Shown here: positions 30,201 to 38,719 of the stretch, one piece after another
Numbering within the stretch: the first letter of the stretch is position 1
Layout of the letters: each line of letters starts with the position of its first letter
NCBI RefSeq assembly: GCF_964340395.1
Contig: NC_135561.1
Coordinates: 23,124,486-23,188,485 of the forward strand
Direction: 5' to 3'
Length of the DNA stretch: 64,000 bases
Origin: Glandiceps talaboti
Lineage: Eukaryota > Hemichordata > Enteropneusta > Spengelidae
Position numbers and translations under genes: made by a program
The notes under the pieces: generated by a model
Told to the model about the DNA's origin: nothing
Databases searched by the model: none
Seen by the model: the letters and a program-made list of their open reading frames with translations, nothing else

Positions 30201-33200
30201 GATCAATGTAAAGACAAATTATGAATTTAACAACAAGTAGTCCTTGAAATCGAGTTTAAACCTGTTTCTTGAATGGATATCTTCAATGTGTTCTGGAATA
30301 CTGTTCCACACCATGGGACCAACAAATTTGATGGATGTTTGACCTAATCTACTCTTGAATTTAGGGGGGTGAAGTATATTTCGATCTTTTGAACGAGTTC
30401 CATAAACATGTTCTAAATGGGTAAAATACGATTTAAAATGCGATGGGAGTCTGTCGTGAAGTGCGTCATGTACGAAAATTGCGACCTGTAGCTTGAATTG
30501 ATTGTATATATTGAGAATCTTGAGTTTTTTGAATAAAGGGGCACTGTGGGAATTATATTTGTTGCCTGAAATAATGCGTACAATCCGTTTTTGAATAACA
30601 AAAATATCATTTAGAAGTGATTTAAACGTACTTCCCCATACCTCTAAGCCAAATGAAATGTGAGGTAAGATGAAAGTATTATACAGCATTAATAATGTGG
30701 ATTGTGGAACAATATATCTTAATTTGTAGAAGATTCCAGTCAACCTACAGATTTTCTTTTTTACACCTATAATGTGACTTTTCCATTTTAACTGATTGTC
30801 CATTAGAACCCCAATAAAAGATGTACAATCAACTTCATTCAGTTTAACGCCCTTAAGATAAACACTGCCCTCATCGTTCCTGACTATTTGTTTTCCCTCA
30901 ATGAGCATGTAAACTGTCTTTGCTGCATTGATGGTCAATTTATTCACATCACACCACTGAATCACTTTTGAAAATTCTGAATTAATAGTATCAAGGTAAT
31001 GTAAATTTGATATACGCATAGCATGAAATAGGTTAGAGTCATCGGCATACAGCCTAAAATTGAAAAAGTCTGAAGAATTTGGAATGTCATTTATATAGAT
31101 TAGAAAGAGAGTCGGGCCAAGGATCGACCCTTGAGGTACACCACATTTAATATATTGTTTCTTTGATTCAGTGTTGCCGATGCTAACATATTGACTCCTG
31201 GATTGTAAGTAACTTGTGAACCACTGTGATGGTAACCCTCTAATACCATAATGTTGAAGTTTTGATATTAAAATGTCATGGTTCACAGTATCAAAAGCCT
31301 TGGCGAAGTCAATAAACATGCCAAAAGATGCAGCGCCATCATCTAATTGATCAAGCAGACACTGGATCAGACTTAAAAGGGAAACTCGACAACTGTGTTT
31401 TTCTCTGAACCCATATTGGTGCTCATACAAAATATTAAACTTGTCTAGGTACTTTACAAAACGATTATTCACAGCCTTTTCAAAGACTTTACTTAATATT
31501 GATAAAATAGATATGGGTCTATAGTTGCCAATATCATTGATATTTCCCTTTTTATATAAAGGCAATACACGGGCGACCTTTAGGGGATTTGGAAATTGAC
31601 CAGAAGAGAACGACAAATTGATGATGTGACATAGTGGAAGACTGATGTAAATACTCGCTTCTTTGATAAGTTTTGAGGGAATTTCATCCCAACCCGTAGC
31701 TTTACGGATATCCAAATTGGCAATTAAATTCATAATTTCATTTTCAGTTACCGGCTCAAAAAAGAATGAATTATTGTAATCAGTATTCAAATAATTATGG
31801 AACGTTATATTTTCAGAAGTGGGTATTTTGGAAGCAAGATTTTCTCCAATGTTAACGAAGAAAGAATTGAAATCCTCCCCTATGTCACTACGATCTGTAT
31901 GAATAATGTTTGTCCCATTGTTGGTAACTTCCAAGCAGTCTGGAAGTATCATTTGTTTACGTTTTGCTTTCCCGATAAGTTCATTTAAAATTCCCCATGT
32001 CTCTTTCGTATTACCTTTATTTACAGAAAGTAAATCAGCATAGTATTTCTTTTTAGCCCTTCTAAGCGTACTTGTCAGAATGTTCCTATATTTCTTATAA
32101 TGATTAAAAAGCTGCTTGTTAAAATGACTTTTGTAAACTTTTCGAAGTAGTTTATGTTTTGTTCTTATGGACTTTTTCAGGGCACTTGTTATCCAGGGTT
32201 TGTCTTTTTGCCTATTTGAATTGGTTTTTGTCTGGCGGCGAGTCAATGGAGCATGTTTATTACAAATTTTCAGAAAATCACTTGCGAAAGTGTCATAGGC
32301 CATATGAACATTCTGACACTGTAGCACTAGCTCCCAACTCTCAGATCTTAAATCATCTCTGAAAGCTTCACTTCTAAAGTTTCTATAATCTCGTATGAAA
32401 ATAGTAGTAGTAGAAGATGGTATATAAATTGAAGGGAAAAAAGCAAATATTGGTAAATGATCTGAAATATCTGAAATTATTGTGCCTGCTTTGATTTGTT
32501 TACCTGTGACATTAGTGTAAAAATGATCTATAATTGTTGAAGTGTGTGGTGTAATTCTAGTTGGACATGTAATTAGTTGATCAAAATTGAAACATGCTAA
32601 AGTGTCTGCTAAGTCAACCCCTCCTGAATTGGATGAACTACTCAGGTCAATATTAAAATCTCCGACAAGGAAACAACCATTATATTTATTAGAAAGAGAG
32701 ATAATGGTACTTTCTAGGCTCGAAATAAAAGCATCGTGATTTGTATGCGGAGGTCTATAAATTACTCCAACTACGTACACACTTTTACCTACTTTGACCT
32801 CGACCCACAATGATTCTGCATTGTTTACTTCAATATGTAAAACATTGTAATTTAATGACTCATGAAGGTACATACCAACCCCTCCCCCTCTACGTTGGTT
32901 CCTACAATTAATTTCAAGTGAATAATTTGGCAGGTGATATAAATTCTTATTCTCAATTTGCCAAATTTCAGACAGTGCAATTACTTTAAAACTGACCTCC
33001 AAACAATCCCCGTAAAATAACTTGAAATTATCATAATTCTTCCTCAAGGACCGAATATTAAGGTGGGAGATAGAAAACGCATTATTTTTGGTGAAGAGGT
33101 CGTTAAACTGACACAAGGAATAATTTTCACAGCTTACTTCGTCAATAAGAGTATCAGCGTTGTCGAAACTCAAATCCATAGAATTCCTAAGACTTGAAGC

Positions 33201-34935
33201 AGAAAATATATTACAGTAAGACTAAGAGTTACACAATGTTGGCAAGATCTTGCTCACTTCTTATTACTTGGACGATTGATTGATCACTTTTCTTGACATG
33301 GACTTGGCCATTCCGGGTCCACAGATACTTGTAGTGTGCAGATTTCCGCTTGGCATTGGTTAATTTGAAGAGTCGACGTGCTTGTGGCGTGAGATTTTCG
33401 TTAATGTAAATCTTGCTGCGGTGGTCATATTCGACGTTTGTAGTGTTAATGTTCGCGAGCTTTTTCTTGTTCCAGTAGATGTAGTCGCGTTTCTTCCTGC
33501 TGATAAATCTGACGATGATTGGTCTTGGTAGAGTAGATCCGACCCCATTGCGTTTCTGACCTAGTCTATGTGTAACCTCGATGTCACTTTCCATGATGTC
33601 TGGGTCGATCTTCCGTAGGATTCTTATTGAAATGTCCTCTGTGTTTTCTCTTCCCTCTGTACTTTCCACTATTCCGTGTATTTCTATGTTCTCTCTTCTG
33701 CTGTATTGATTCAAACTTTCTGTATATTTCTCCAGCTCTGTGACACGATTTGAAAGAAGCACATTTGTTTGCCTGACTTCTTGATTTTCAAGTTCAAGTG
33801 TCGATACTCGTCCCCGCAATTCTTCCACAAGCCCGTTGAAAAAATCTAATTACTGCTAAATAAACTATCAATTACTGCTAAGTAAACTATCAATTACTGC
33901 TAAATAAACTGTCAATTACTGCTAAGTAAACTATCAATTACTGCTAAGTAAACTATCAATTACTGCTAAGTAAACTGTCAATTACTGCTAAGTAAACTCA
34001 ATTACTGCTAAGCAAACTGTCAATTACTGCTAAGTAAACTATCAATTACTGCTGAATAAAGTGTCAATTACTGCTAAGTAAACTATCAATTACTGCTAAG
34101 TAAACTGTCAATTACTGCTAAATAAACTGTCAATTACTGCTAAGTAAACTATCAATTACTGCTAAGTAAACTGTCAATTACTGCTAAATAAACTGTCAAT
34201 TACTGCTAAGTAAACTGTCAATTACCGCTAAGTAAACTATCAATTACCGCTAAGTAAACTATCAATTACTGCTAAGTAAACTGTCAATTACTGCTAAGTT
34301 AACTATCAATTACTGCTAAGTTAACTATCACTTTTTTATGACCTTTGACATCATGCCACCATGTGTTTCTTTCACAAAGGTAACTGAAATTGTGAAATTT
34401 AATTCACTTCTACATTGGGCTAAGGTGTACTCCCAGCAACACAAGGTATCCAAGGTTGGCATCATGAACAATATGGCTGAATATATTAAATTTCATCTCA
34501 TCAAACCAGCTGACTTAATGAAGGTAAAATTGATGTTTTTTTATGTCATTCACAATAAATATAACTAATACATACAAATAGTTTACTTTAAAACATTGTT
34601 ACTGTACATGTTATGCTGATTAGAATTACATTCTTCCAATTTCCACCCAATAATATTTGATTTGATTTGATTTAATTTAATTTAATTTGATTATACTAGC
34701 TACTACATGGTTATAATAAAGTCAATACATAGTACACTCTCAGACCACTGTGATAGCTAGGCTGGTTTTATGACAAGAAGAGAAACCAGTCTATGACATA
34801 GTGGGCTGAGTCTAAGATTGACACATTTCATCATTGGTGGTGCTCCACACACCAACGCCTACAACAACCAACCTGAAATTTTGGTCTATAGACTGGGAAC
34901 TGTATTACCGCAAAAAGTTGGGTCTCATATCTGTA

Positions 34936-35001
<66 letters not shown>

Positions 35002-35226
35002 CCAACCAACCAACCAACCAACCAACCAATCAGTAGAAAATTGAATAATCTTATATTTTTGTAAACTGATAAGAGTTATACTAATTAGTATTTGTGATAT
35101 TTTCAGATTGTGGTTCCATCTAAGTGTGTACCTAGTGAGAAGATTATTATGTCTCTAGCTTACCAAGCTGATCCGGACTCTGTGTCTGATTTACAACAAA
35201 TTGGACAAGGTAGTGACTCAGACTAG
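272..35226 (+). CDS. RapGAP-BTB-BACK protein, 3' part of a multi-exon gene (gene-level entry)
   Basis: Seen: twelve plus-strand exons, 272-496, 2223-2309, 4663-4757, 5001-5036, 6611-6729, 23508-23562, 23860-24053, 24216-24334, 24956-25138, 26952-27125, 34380-34523 and 35107-35226. All introns are GT-AG and every junction phase agrees; total 1551 nt, 516 residues plus stop. Order: RapGAP C-terminal half (residues 1-145), linker, BTB start (DITFIVG), BTB core (MHGVRAILAVRSR, VFQEMLYG), Ser/Lys-rich insert, BTB end (LLDYLHTGTC), BACK helices, short acidic tail. Family knowledge: RapGAPs stimulate GTP hydrolysis on Rap using an asparagine thumb in H-I-G-N-D; BTB-BACK proteins dimerise and often act as Cullin-3 adaptors. 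Inference: a Rap GAP with a BTB-mediated scaffold or ubiquitin-ligase link. The BTB-BACK half recalls the insect serine-enriched protein (gprs) family, but that is memory only. The 5' exons lie outside the window. Joining all exons into one transcript is inferred from phase and order. Confidence 0.8.
700..1138. repeat. 23-bp tandem array
   Basis: About 18 units built on TACTTGTACACATACTAGC with variants (CTGAC/CAGAC for CATAC, some units shortened). It lies in the intron between the first two RapGAP exons. Confidence 0.92.
1139..2222. other. Intron sequence with CAA and CATA/CAGA simple repeats
   Basis: Mostly unique AT-rich intron. (CAA)n with GAA interruptions lies at 1661-1716, ACAA-rich sequence at 1717-1790, and a cryptic CATA, ATGTGTGT and CAGA/GACC patchwork at 1836-1985. 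No coding signal: the apparent poly-Gln/poly-Cys frames are just the triplet repeat. Confidence 0.8.
2223..2309 (+). CDS. Exon: RapGAP domain continuation
   Basis: 29 codons, phase 0/0, acceptor TGTTATAG and donor ATGCAG|GTAAAC. FREWLLTKIVNGERACY and KFARM align with the F-x-x-F-L-L-T-K-L-I-N-A-E-x-A segment of Rap1GAP. The last 27 nt of this exon resemble the tandem unit that fills the following intron (see findings). Confidence 0.9.
2310..4556. repeat. 37/40-bp tandem array starting at a splice donor
   Basis: About 58 units of two length classes (short 37 bp with CAGCTAAGTCTG, long 40 bp with CAGCTTTGAAGTCTG), each ending GAATACAGGTAAC. The array starts at the donor of the exon ending at 2309 and ends about 100 bp before the next exon. 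The long class aligns without gaps to the last 27 nt of that exon. ORFs on both strands (up to 216 codons) arise from the repeat and are not genes. Confidence 0.97.
4663..4757 (+). CDS. Exon: end of RapGAP domain
   Basis: Acceptor TTATGACAG, donor CAAAG|GTAAAC; 31 codons plus 2 nt (phase 2 end). DRTRLQMLEELV matches the E-R-T-R-x-x-L-L-E-x-L segment at the end of the Rap1GAP catalytic domain. It is followed by a polar, helix-prone stretch (QDHIVSQQARDIRKLQ) leading to the linker. Confidence 0.85.
5001..5036 (+). CDS. Candidate 36-nt microexon
   Basis: Flanked by TTTCATTTCAG and by TGTAG|GTACGT. At 36 nt it is symmetric (phase 2 in, phase 2 out), so including or skipping it keeps frame with 4757 and 6611. 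It adds about twelve residues, SRRGSWLPISYC, containing an RRGS motif that fits the PKA consensus R-R-x-S. It has no domain homology of its own, so it may be a cassette exon or a chance splice-like pair. Confidence 0.5.
   Translation, partial: SERKLVTNFLL
5037..5754. other. Unique intron sequence
   Basis: AT-rich intron between the microexon and the CATA repeat. I see no exon, RNA gene or recognisable repeat here. Confidence 0.7.
5755..6555. repeat. (CATA)n microsatellite, about 800 bp
   Basis: Begins with (CA)n at 5760-5781, then nearly pure CATA with occasional TATAAACATA, CACACATA and CATGCATG interruptions. It ends 55 bp before the BTB-start exon. Frames of up to 331 codons reading HTYIHTYI (plus) or MYVCMYVC (minus) are repeat artefacts. 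Confidence 0.98.
6611..6729 (+). CDS. Exon: proline linker and start of BTB domain
   Basis: Acceptor TTTTGCCCAG, donor GTAG|GTAAGA; phase 2 in, phase 1 out. It encodes R-PPPPLGDLI, then LSKDFAIAFRSSKLCDITFIV-G, the first helix and strand of a BTB/POZ domain (pattern D-V-T-F-x-V-G). The frame stays open past the donor to 7022 through the 33-bp array. The intron that follows is about 16.8 kb. Confidence 0.88.
6730..22425. repeat. 33-bp satellite-like array, about 15.6 kb
   Basis: Roughly 470 units starting GGTTAGTTAACAATAGAC and ending CAGACTTTGTTATAG, with dispersed variants (AACAGAC, TAGAGCTTTGCTATA, TATATAGGG). It begins at the G|GT donor of the exon ending at 6729 and degenerates after about 22345. 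Segments of 0.8-2.6 kb are themselves duplicated. Because 33 is a multiple of 3, long frames stay open (LLLTNPITKSG minus, NNRPDFVIGLV plus); they are not genes. Confidence 0.98.
22556..22985. repeat. Interspersed repeat, copy 1
   Basis: Similar to 62063-62450 in order and content, sharing for example AAAAAATGTGATTTTT, GGTCAAAA, CCAAAACTACT, TTTAATGGGGATGCATCT and GGTGAGATGTTTCTAGAA. There is no coding potential and the family is not recognised. The rest of the intron to 23507 is plain AT-rich sequence. Confidence 0.85.
23508..23562 (+). CDS. Exon: BTB domain core
   Basis: Acceptor GTTTGAAACAG, donor AGTAG|GTATGT; 55 nt, phase 1 in and 2 out. KEQVKMHGVRAILAVRSR is the classic BTB strand-helix (x-x-x-H-x-x-x-L-A-x-R-S-x-x-F). 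The glycine codon is split with the previous exon, giving the FIVG-KEQ reading expected for the family, which supports joining across the large intron. Confidence 0.9.
23860..24053 (+). CDS. Exon: BTB helix and start of Ser/Lys-rich insert
   Basis: The acceptor ATTTGTATCAG is used rather than the TTTTCCAG 10 nt downstream, because only the first gives R-VFQEMLYGK, the continuation expected after AVRSR. After it comes a low-complexity stretch rich in Ser, Pro and Lys (STSPIPEPQISSAP, SPVTKKSFMKIGSR) that interrupts the BTB fold, with several possible phosphosites. The exon ends phase 1 at AATG|GTATGT. Confidence 0.88.
24216..24334 (+). CDS. Exon: Ser/Thr/Lys-rich insert within BTB
   Basis: Acceptor TTGTTTCTAG, donor AACCAG|GTTAGT; 2 nt plus 39 codons, phase 1 in and 0 out. 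The reading is polar (LHNLNSDKTKTNISVSLFN, then EKTKLHKNQ) with no fold that I recognise. Support comes from the phase match on both sides and from its position between the two halves of the BTB domain. Confidence 0.72.
24466..24557. repeat. Pentanucleotide (AATAC/AATGC)n microsatellite
   Basis: A run of ACAAT, then GCAAT, then ACAAT units; intronic. 24558-24955 is otherwise plain AT-rich intron. Confidence 0.95.
24956..25138 (+). CDS. Exon: C-terminal half of BTB domain
   Basis: Phase 0 requires the acceptor GTGTTTCTAG, not the TGTTTCAG 13 nt later. It encodes FIVSEFDCDVFSVLLDYLHT then GTCSINSHTLAGLVCAAEYY and EVPDLLQACLDLA, the standard BTB ending (F-x-x-L-L-x-Y-L-Y-T-G, then A-A-x-x-Y-x-x-x-x-L). 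61 codons; donor ACA|GTATGT. Confidence 0.92.
25190..26885. repeat. 18-bp tandem array
   Basis: About 94 units of CTATGTATTGTATCTGAT, with TAAT, AAAC and ACTC variants. It starts about 50 bp after a splice donor and ends about 65 bp before the next exon. Marked variants (TCTACTCTATG) recur 450 bp apart, so blocks of 25 units were duplicated. Frames of 481 (plus) and 352 (minus) codons are repeat artefacts of a stop-free 6-codon unit. Confidence 0.97.
26952..27125 (+). CDS. Exon: BACK domain, first helices
   Basis: Acceptor GGTACAAG, donor ATTCAG|GTAAAG; 58 codons, phase 0/0. VCPILLKLERYLSYESAREL, then a helix ending MQHVMSRDIQ; the last resembles the v-x-x-I-L-x-S-D-x-L-x-V pattern of BACK domains. 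The 22-bp array begins directly at its donor. Confidence 0.88.
27126..29902. repeat. 22-bp tandem array, part 1
   Basis: About 125 units of GTAAACTATCAATTACTGCT plus AA, starting at the donor of the exon ending at 27125. Variants (TATTTCTAAG, TACTACTAAG) recur 814 bp apart, which is 37 units. It is interrupted by the LINE and continues at 33848. Confidence 0.97.
30219..33179 (-). CDS. LINE ORF2: AP endonuclease plus reverse transcriptase, 986 aa
   Basis: Starts at a true ATG (33179) and runs unbroken to 30219. The endonuclease spans residues about 36-250: HLNIRSL (N41), ALSEIW (E71), GVIYRPPHT, LVGDFNID (D174, N176) and ISDHLPIF (D240, H241), the expected nicking-enzyme residues. The reverse transcriptase spans about 480-790: LPLYKKGN, NYRPISIL, QYGFREKHS, FIDFAKAFDTVNH (D624), GVPQGSILGP and YADD at 711-714. 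A thumb and C-terminal segment follow. No RNase H or zinc knuckle was seen. All catalytic residues are present, so it could be functional or only recently silenced. Confidence 0.96.
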   Translation of the reverse strand: MDLSFDNADTLIDEVSCENYSLCQFNDLFTKNNAFSISHLNIRSLRKNYDNFKLFYGDCLEVSFKVIALSEIWQIENKNLYHLPNYSLEINCRNQRRGGGVGMYLHESLNYNVLHIEVNNAESLWVEVKVGKSVYVVGVIYRPPHTNHDAFISSLESTIISLSNKYNGCFLVGDFNIDLSSSSNSGGVDLADTLACFNFDQLITCPTRITPHTSTIIDHFYTNVTGKQIKAGTIISDISDHLPIFAFFPSIYIPSSTTTIFIRDYRNFRSEAFRDDLRSESWELVLQCQNVHMAYDTFASDFLKICNKHAPLTRRQTKTNSNRQKDKPWITSALKKSIRTKHKLLRKVYKSHFNKQLFNHYKKYRNILTSTLRRAKKKYYADLLSVNKGNTKETWGILNELIGKAKRKQMILPDCLEVTNNGTNIIHTDRSDIGEDFNSFFVNIGENLASKIPTSENITFHNYLNTDYNNSFFFEPVTENEIMNLIANLDIRKATGWDEIPSKLIKEASIYISLPLCHIINLSFSSGQFPNPLKVARVLPLYKKGNINDIGNYRPISILSILSKVFEKAVNNRFVKYLDKFNILYEHQYGFREKHSCRVSLLSLIQCLLDQLDDGAASFGMFIDFAKAFDTVNHDILISKLQHYGIRGLPSQWFTSYLQSRSQYVSIGNTESKKQYIKCGVPQGSILGPTLFLIYINDIPNSSDFFNFRLYADDSNLFHAMRISNLHYLDTINSEFSKVIQWCDVNKLTINAAKTVYMLIEGKQIVRNDEGSVYLKGVKLNEVDCTSFIGVLMDNQLKWKSHIIGVKKKICRLTGIFYKLRYIVPQSTLLMLYNTFILPHISFGLEVWGSTFKSLLNDIFVIQKRIVRIISGNKYNSHSAPLFKKLKILNIYNQFKLQVAIFVHDALHDRLPSHFKSYFTHLEHVYGTRSKDRNILHPPKFKSRLGQTSIKFVGPMVWNSIPEHIEDIHSRNRFKLDFKDYLLLNS
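33229..33845 (-). CDS. LINE ORF1, 5'-truncated: coiled coil plus RRM-like nucleic-acid binder
   Basis: The frame is open from the truncation point (reading FFNGLVEELRGRVS) to a stop at 33229, 49 bp before ORF2. There is no ATG near the left end, so the start is lost. The first 45 residues form a heptad-rich coiled coil (LELENQEVRQTNVLL, RVTELEKYTESL). YSRRENIEIHGI begins an RRM-like domain, followed by RPIIVRFISRKKRDYI and a basic C-terminal domain (INENLTPQARRLF), as in L1-type ORF1 proteins. These trimerise and coat the element RNA. Confidence 0.9.
33848..34331. repeat. 22-bp tandem array, part 2
   Basis: About 22 further units of the array interrupted by the LINE, ending about 48 bp before the next BACK exon. 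Confidence 0.97.
34380..34523 (+). CDS. Exon: BACK domain, later helices
   Basis: Acceptor TCTTTCACAAAG, donor AAG|GTAAAA; 48 codons, phase 0/0. EIVKFNSLLHWAKVYSQQ is the E-x-x-V-F-x-A-x-x-x-W segment typical of BACK domains, and a further helical segment ends FHLIKPADLMK. The preceding intron is about 7.25 kb and holds the LINE. Confidence 0.9.
34655..35030. other. Intron with TTTGA/TTTAA and CAAT/CAAC microsatellites
   Basis: TTTGATTTGA units lie at 34659-34692 and (CAAT)n then (CAAC)n at 34937-35030. Between them is unique intron. No gene was seen. Confidence 0.85.
35107..35226 (+). CDS. Exon: C-terminal tail and stop (or penultimate exon)
   Basis: Acceptor TGATATTTTCAG; the reading starts IVVPSKCVPSEKIIMSLAYQ, then a short acidic end GQGSDSD and TAG at 35224-35226. 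Alternatively CAAG|GTAGTG at 35209/35210 is a usable donor (phase 1), in which case the gene continues and the 31-bp array is intronic. I see no AATAAA in the 90 bases between the stop and the array. Confidence 0.72.
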   Translation: MVVPSKCVPSEKIIMSLAYQADPDSVSDLQQIGQGSDSD

Positions 35227-35315
35227 GAAAGCTTCATTTGAACTCTGACCTTTGTTCTCAACAGTTATATTACATCCAAAGCACAAAGTTTACTTGATGT
35301 TGAAAATATAAAGTC

Positions 35316-38300
35316 TAGTGACTAGTTATAGTATGTTTATGATGACAAGTGACTAGTTATAGTATGTTTATGATGACAAGTGACTAGTTATAGTATGTTT
35401 ATGATGACAAGTGACTAGTTATAGTATGTTTATGATACCAAGTGACTAGTTATAGTATGTTTATGACGACAAGTGACTAGTTATAGTATGTTTATGATAC
35501 CAAGTGACTAGTTATAGTATGTTTATGACGACAAGTGACTAGTTATAGTATGTTTATGATGACAAGTGACTAGTTATAGTATGTTTATGATGACAAGTGA
35601 CTAGTTATAGTATGTTTATGACGACAAGTGACTAGTTATAGTATGTTTATGACGACAAGTGACTAGTTATAGTATGTTTATGATGACAAGTGACTAGTTA
35701 TAGTATGTTTATGATACCAAGTGACTAGTTATAGTATGTTTATGATACCAAGTGACTAGTTATAGTATGTTTATGATACCAAGTGACTAGTTATAGTATG
35801 TTTATGATGACAAGTGACTAGTTATAGTATGTTTATGATGACAAGTGACTAGTTATAGTATGTTTATGATGACAAGTGACTAGTTATAGTATGTTTATGA
35901 TACCAAGTGACTAGTTATAGTATGTTTATGATGACAAGTGACTAGTTATAGTATGTTTATGACGGCAAGTGACTAGTTATAGTATGTTTATGACGACAAG
36001 TGACTAGTTATAGTATGTTTATGATACCAAGTGACTAGTTATAGTATGTTTATGACGACAAGTGACTAGTTATAGTATGTTTATGACGACAAGTGACTAG
36101 TTATAGTATGTTTATGATGACAAGTGACTAGTTATAGTATGTTTATGATGACAAGTGACTAGTTATAGTATGTTTATGATGACAAGTGACTAGTTATAGT
36201 ATGTTTATGATACCAAGTGACTAGTTATAGTATGTTTATGATGACAAGTGACTAGTTATAGTATGTTTATGACGGCAAGTGACTAGTTATAGTATGTTTA
36301 TGACGACAAGTGACTAGTTATAGTATGTTTATGATACCAAGTGACTAGTTATAGTATGTTTATGACGACAAGTGACTAGTTATAGTATGTTTATGACGAC
36401 AAGTGACTAGTTATAGTATGTTTATGACGACAAGTGACTAGTTATAGTATGTTTATGACGACAAGTGACTAGTTATAGTATGTTTATGACGACAAGTGAC
36501 TAGTTATAGTATGTTTATGACGACAAGTGACTAGTTATAGTATGACGACAAGTGACTAGTTATAGTATGTTTATGATGACAAGTGACTAGTTATAGTATG
36601 TTTATGATACCAAGTGACTAGTTATAGTATGTTTATGATGACAAGTGACTAGTTATAGTATGTTTATGATACCAAGTGACTAGTTATAGTATGTTTATGA
36701 TACCAAGTGACTAGTTATAGTATGTTTATGACGACAAGTGACTAGTTATAGTATGTTTATGACAAGTGACTAGTTATAGTATGTTTATGATGACAAGTGA
36801 CTAGTTATAGTATGTTTATGATACCAAGTGACTAGTTATAGTATGTTTATGATACCAAGTGACTAGTTATAGTATGTTTATGACGACAAGTGACTAGTTA
36901 TAGTATGTTTATGACGACAAGTGACTAGTTATAGTATGTTTATGATGACAAGTGACTAGTTATAGTATGTTTATGACGCCAAGTGACTAGTTATAGTATG
37001 TTTATGATGACAAGTGACTAGTTATAGTATGTTTATGACGACAAGTGACTAGTTATAGTATGTTTATGACGACAAGTGACTAGTTATAGTATGTTTATGA
37101 TGACAAGTGACTAGTTATAGTGTGTTTATGATGACAAGTGACTAGTTATAGTATGTTTATGATACCAAGTGACTAGTTATAGTATGTTTATGATGACAAG
37201 TGACTAGTTATAGTATGTTTATGATGACAAGTGACTAGTTATAGTATGTTTATGTTGACAAGTGACTAGTTATAGTATGTTTATGATGACAAGTGACTAG
37301 TTATAGTATGTTTATGATGACAAGTGACTAGTTATAGTATGTTTATGATGACAAGTGACTAGTTATAGTATGTTTATGTTGACAAGTGACTAGTTATAGT
37401 ATGTTTATGATACCAAGTGACTAGTTATAGTATGTTTATGATGACAAGTGACTAGTTATAGTATATTTATGACAAGTGACTAGTTATAGTATGTTTATGA
37501 CGACAAGTGACGAGTTATAGTATGTTTATGATGACAAGTGACTAGTTATAGTATGTTTATGATGACAAGTGACTAGTTATAGTATGTTTATGATGACAAG
37601 TGACTAGATATGGTATGTTTATGATCACAAGTGACTAGTTATAGTATGTTTATGACAAGTGACTAGTTATAGTATGTTTATGATGACAAGTGACTAGTTA
37701 TAGTATGTTTATGATACCAAGTGACTAGTTATAGTATGTTTATGACGACAAGTGACTAGTTATAGTATGTTTATGATACCAAGTGACTAGTTATAGTATG
37801 TTTATGATGACAAGTGACTAGTTATAGTATGTTTATGATACCAAGTGACTAGTTATAGTATGTTTATGATACCAAGTGACTAGTTATAGTATATTTATGA
37901 TGACAAGTGACTAGTTATAGTATGTTATTGATGACAAGTGACTAGTTATAGTATGTTTATGATGACAAGTGACTAGTTATAGTATGTTTATGATGACAAG
38001 TGACTAGTTATAGTATGTTTATGGTGACAAGTGACTAGTTATAGTATGTTTATGGTGACAAGTGACTAGTTATAGTATGTTTATGACGACACGTGACTAG
38101 TTATAGTATGTTTATGACGATAAGTGACTAGTTATGGTATGTTTATGATGACAAGTGACTAGTTATAGTATGTTTATGACGACAAGTGACTAGTTATAGT
38201 ATGTTTATGGTGACAAGTGACTAGTTATAGTATGTTTATGATGACAAGTGACTAGTTATGGTATGTTTATGATGACAAGTGACTAATTATAGTATGTTTA

Positions 38301-38600
38301 TGATGACAAGTGACTAGTTATAGTATGTTTATGATGACAAGTGACTAGTTATAGTATGTTTATGATGACAAGTGACTAGTTATAGTATGTTTATGACGAC
38401 AAGTGACTAGTTATGGTATGTTTATGACGACAAGTGACTAGTTATGGTATGTTTATGATGACAAGTGACTAGTTATAGTATGTTTATGACGACAAGTGAC
38501 TAGTTATAGTATGTTTATGACAACAAGTGACTAGTTATAGTATGTTTATGATGACAAGTGACTAGTTATAGTATGTTTATGATGACAAGTGACGAGTTAT
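35316..38600. repeat. 31-bp tandem array
   Basis: About 106 units of GTGACTAGTTATAGTATG plus TTTATGATGACAA, with GATACC, GACGAC and GGTGAC variants. A marker variant (GACGGCAAG at 35961 and 36271) shows a 310-bp, ten-unit block duplication. It lies about 90 bp after the stop/donor of the exon at 35107. Confidence 0.97.
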
Positions 38601-38719
38601 ATTAGTCTCATCAATACTCACTTTATATGTACTAGTCATAAATCTGTTGTAATGGCTAAGATTGATGATGTAACATATAAAACAATATGCTTTCTTATCC
38701 ACACATTCCGACATTAATC

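Larger units (their letters stand above)
29903..33847 (-). mobile_element. 5'-truncated non-LTR retrotransposon (LINE) inside the 22-bp array
   Basis: A minus-strand element carrying a partial ORF1 and a complete ORF2, about 315 bp of 3' UTR, and a tail of ATT/TAA triplets at 29903-29914. Array sequence borders both ends, with AATTA at 29898-29902 and again at 33848-33852 as a likely 5-bp target duplication. The open ORF2 and the clean junctions suggest a fairly recent insertion. The domain layout (coiled-coil ORF1, AP endonuclease, RT) fits the Jockey/CR1/L2 group; the clade is not resolved. Confidence 0.93.

Noticed and set aside
31797-32362. Plus-strand frames inside the LINE
   Set aside because: Shadows of the minus-strand LINE ORF2.
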